In this document: positions 62,748-64,000 of the stretch, piece by piece
Layout of the letters: every line of letters starts with the position of its first letter
Position numbering within the stretch: the stretch's first letter is position 1
Source of the DNA: an uncultured Lachnospiraceae bacterium
GTDB lineage: Bacteria > Bacillota > Clostridia > Lachnospirales > Lachnospiraceae
Length of the DNA stretch: 64,000 nucleotides
Reading direction: 5' to 3'
NCBI GenBank assembly: GCA_910579865.1
Contig: CAJTXA010000009.1
Span: forward strand, 73,209 to 137,208
Notes under the pieces: generated by a model
The model's database searches: none
Seen by the model: only the letters and a program-made list of their open reading frames with translations
Told to the model about the DNA's origin: nothing
Made by a program: the position numbers and the translations under genes

Positions 62748-62803
62748 ATCAAAGCCAATTAGAAAAGATAGGCTTTAATAAATGGAGAAAGGAGGAGTAC
62801 ACT

Positions 62804-63463
62804 ATGCAGGAATTAGTTAAGATTATCAGGAATGAGCCATTTACAGATAGTTTAGTGATCGCAGAAGGAACGAAAAATCAACATGAATCTGTTGTAAGGC
62901 TGATAAAAGAGCAATGGAAACGAATAGAAAAGTTTGGAGAGATTGATTTTTCCGATTTGAAATCGGGAAAAAGAGGAAGACCACTAAAGATATATAAATT
63001 GAATGAATCACAGGCAACACTTCTTATCACTTTTATGGATAATACAGATATTGTAGCAGATTTTAAAGTGGAATTAGTTCATCAGTTTTATCAGATGCGT
63101 CAGTTTCTATGGGAACGGCAAACAGAAGAATGGGTTCAGCAAAGGAATCGTAGTAAGCTGATAAGAAATACAGAAACAAATGTAATTAAAAAACTGGTTG
63201 AATATGCGAAAGAGCAAGGTAGTACACATGCCAATATGCTTTATATAACTTATTCTAAATTAGCAAATAAAATGGTTAAAATATCAGATAGGGATTTGGC
63301 AACTTGTCAGCAACTTAATGAACTTTCTTTTATTGAAAATATTATTTTAAATCAAATTCATATAGGAATGAATGATGGGCTTCCCTATAAAGAGATTTAT
63401 CAAATTTGTAAGAGGAGAATTGAACAGTTTCAGGAAATTGCTTATTTAACAGCAATTTCATAA
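62804..63463 (+). CDS. Rha-family phage regulatory protein
   Basis: 219 residues. The N-terminal pRha domain (DSLVIAEGTKNQHESVVRLI, GRPLKIYKLNESQATLLITF, FKVELVHQFYQMRQFL) is followed by a helical C-terminal part. Rha proteins are phage regulators interfering with host growth. AAGGAGG before ATG 62804. Confidence 0.88.
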   Translation: MQELVKIIRNEPFTDSLVIAEGTKNQHESVVRLIKEQWKRIEKFGEIDFSDLKSGKRGRPLKIYKLNESQATLLITFMDNTDIVADFKVELVHQFYQMRQFLWERQTEEWVQQRNRSKLIRNTETNVIKKLVEYAKEQGSTHANMLYITYSKLANKMVKISDRDLATCQQLNELSFIENIILNQIHIGMNDGLPYKEIYQICKRRIEQFQEIAYLTAIS

Positions 63464-63477
63464 GAGGGGTGGTAACA

Positions 63478-63654
63478 GTGCAGAAGGAAGATATTATATC
63501 TACACAAATAAGACTTCCTGCTGGGATACATGAATATATCAAGCAGGAAGCATACCGACTTGGAATTGCACAAAATGCATTTTTAATTGTTTTACTAGAG
63601 CAGGGGCGTAAATTATGGGAAGCAGATATTACTCATTTTCGAGAATTGAAATAA
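63478..63654 (+). CDS. RHH protein A3
   Basis: 58 residues from GTG 63478 (AAGAGGGG 8 nt upstream). RHH: STQIRLPAGIHEYIKQEAYR then LGIAQNAFLIVLLEQGRK. Overlaps convergent B3 by 26 nt, exactly as A2 overlaps B2. Confidence 0.75.
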   Translation: MQKEDIISTQIRLPAGIHEYIKQEAYRLGIAQNAFLIVLLEQGRKLWEADITHFRELK

Positions 63655-63817
63655 TACCATGTTCTTTTTCATAGGCTTCTACGCCAAGTTTTACAAAATA
63701 TTCGATTTGGGAATTTGTATTTCGGTTCTCATATTTTGCAATATTTTTGGTTTTTTTATAAACATCTTCATTAATTCGAATTTGAGTAGCTATTCTATTT
63801 GGAATTTTTGCTGGCAC
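63629..63817 (-). CDS. RHH protein B3
   Basis: 62 residues from GTG 63817 (AAGGAGG upstream). ATQIRINEDVYKKTKNIAKY then NRNTNSQIEYFVKLGVEAYE, an RHH pattern. Divergent from the gene at 63957. Confidence 0.82.
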   Translation of the reverse strand: MPAKIPNRIATQIRINEDVYKKTKNIAKYENRNTNSQIEYFVKLGVEAYEKEHGIISILENE

Positions 63818-63835
63818 AGTACCACCTCCTTATTT

Positions 63836-63938
63836 AGTATCATAATACCACTAAATTAAAAAATAGTACAGATTCTATTTAGTGTCTAATAGATATTGAC
63901 AAGAAAGCTAAACTGTTATATAGTATCTAATAGATATT
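63836..63938. promoter_or_regulatory. Module-3 operators and promoter
   Basis: TAGTGTCTAATAGATATT (63880-63897) and TAGTATCTAATAGATATT (63921-63938) differ at one base and lie 41 bp apart; TAGTATCA at 63838 near B3 is a half-site. The core TATCTA-A-TAGATA is palindromic. TTGACA (63896-63901)-N17-TATAGT (63919-63924) is the promoter; the second operator overlaps its -10. Confidence 0.7.
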
Positions 63939-63956
63939 AAATAAGGAGGAAAACCA

Positions 63957-64000
63957 ATGTTATCACAAAAAATAGCAGAATTTGAAGTAGAATTCCAGCA
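63957..64000 (+). CDS. Protein truncated by the window edge
   Basis: AAGGAGG then ATG 63957, reading MLSQKIAEFEVEFQ to the window end. It occupies the gene-C position of the third module, but the visible 14 residues do not show the RHH pattern. Confidence 0.6.
   Translation, partial: MLSQKIAEFEVEFQ

Larger units (their letters stand above)
53981..64000. mobile_element. Left part of a prophage (right end outside the window)
   Basis: Begins after rlmD and runs past the window edge. Contents: tyrosine integrase, XRE repressors facing a Cro-like gene, several RHH regulators, a SleB-type hydrolase, DUF6906, Rha, and many genes under 100 residues. No structural phage genes or conjugation genes are yet seen, so an integrative element other than a phage is not excluded. 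No right attachment site is visible. Confidence 0.8.

Noticed and set aside
1..64000. CRISPR arrays, rRNA genes, intact insertion sequences
   Set aside because: No spaced identical repeats of 24-37 bp, no rRNA signatures and no transposase reading frame were found.

Overview
The window is chromosomal DNA of a low-GC, spore-forming anaerobic Firmicute, most likely a Lachnospiraceae (Clostridia). The base composition is AT-rich, Shine-Dalgarno sites are strong, and most genes lie on the plus strand. Gene content fits: a dnaG-rpoD-trmK block, SpoIID and GerMN sporulation-type proteins, ATP-dependent PEP carboxykinase, a ThrE split exporter, and DUF1836/DUF4179/DUF4366-type proteins. The species cannot be named from sequence alone.

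Layout. 1-8361 is nucleotide metabolism: the 3' part of guaB, a GH13 debranching-like protein with lost catalytic residues, purC, purF, purB and a solitary eukaryotic-type hisA. 8362-14422 is an accessory stretch: two ABC exporter genes (one with a shortened ATPase domain, one frameshifted), an ECF sigma factor with its DUF4179 membrane partner, a decayed acyltransferase and a tRNA-Leu. 14641-22297 is core: dgt, dnaG, rpoD, trmK, a TGS-uridine-kinase-like protein and the ThrE pair. 22318-29849 holds a restriction-endonuclease scrap, a small DMT permease, comEA, a two-component system, a GerMN lipoprotein and comEC interrupted by an in-frame TAG. 30122-37493 holds a GNAT acetyltransferase, topB, a hexapeptide-repeat protein, an RsmF-type methyltransferase, pckA and a zinc-ribbon/HTH protein. 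37517-37786 is a 6S RNA locus with its own promoter and terminator. Next come a SpoIID protein, a decayed Bce-type ABC pair, the minus-strand genes aroD, hslO and a methyltransferase, then a PHP phosphatase, a TrpR-like regulator, DUF1836, an SPFH protein, pcrA, DUF4366 and rlmD.

From 53981 to the right edge is the left part of a prophage or prophage-like integrated element, apparently inserted beside the 3' end of rlmD. It starts with a tyrosine integrase preceded by tandem 11-bp repeats. It then has a lysogeny switch (two XRE repressors and a Cro-like protein with GTTAAAC operators), early genes (SleB hydrolase, DUF6906, Rha) and a tRNA-like sequence.

The most unusual part is 58713-60471, with a related copy at 63478-64000. 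It is an array of very small genes: seven read as ribbon-helix-helix (RHH) proteins and one as a probable RHH. They form repeated modules: gene A (plus) converges on gene B (minus), which diverges from gene C (plus). Each B/C intergenic region has its own operator word and a promoter with 17-bp spacing. Flanking blocks (5' end of an XRE gene, 5' end of gene A, 3' tail of gene C) are almost identical between units while the RHH cores and operators differ. This looks like cassette exchange between paralogous repressor-operator switches.
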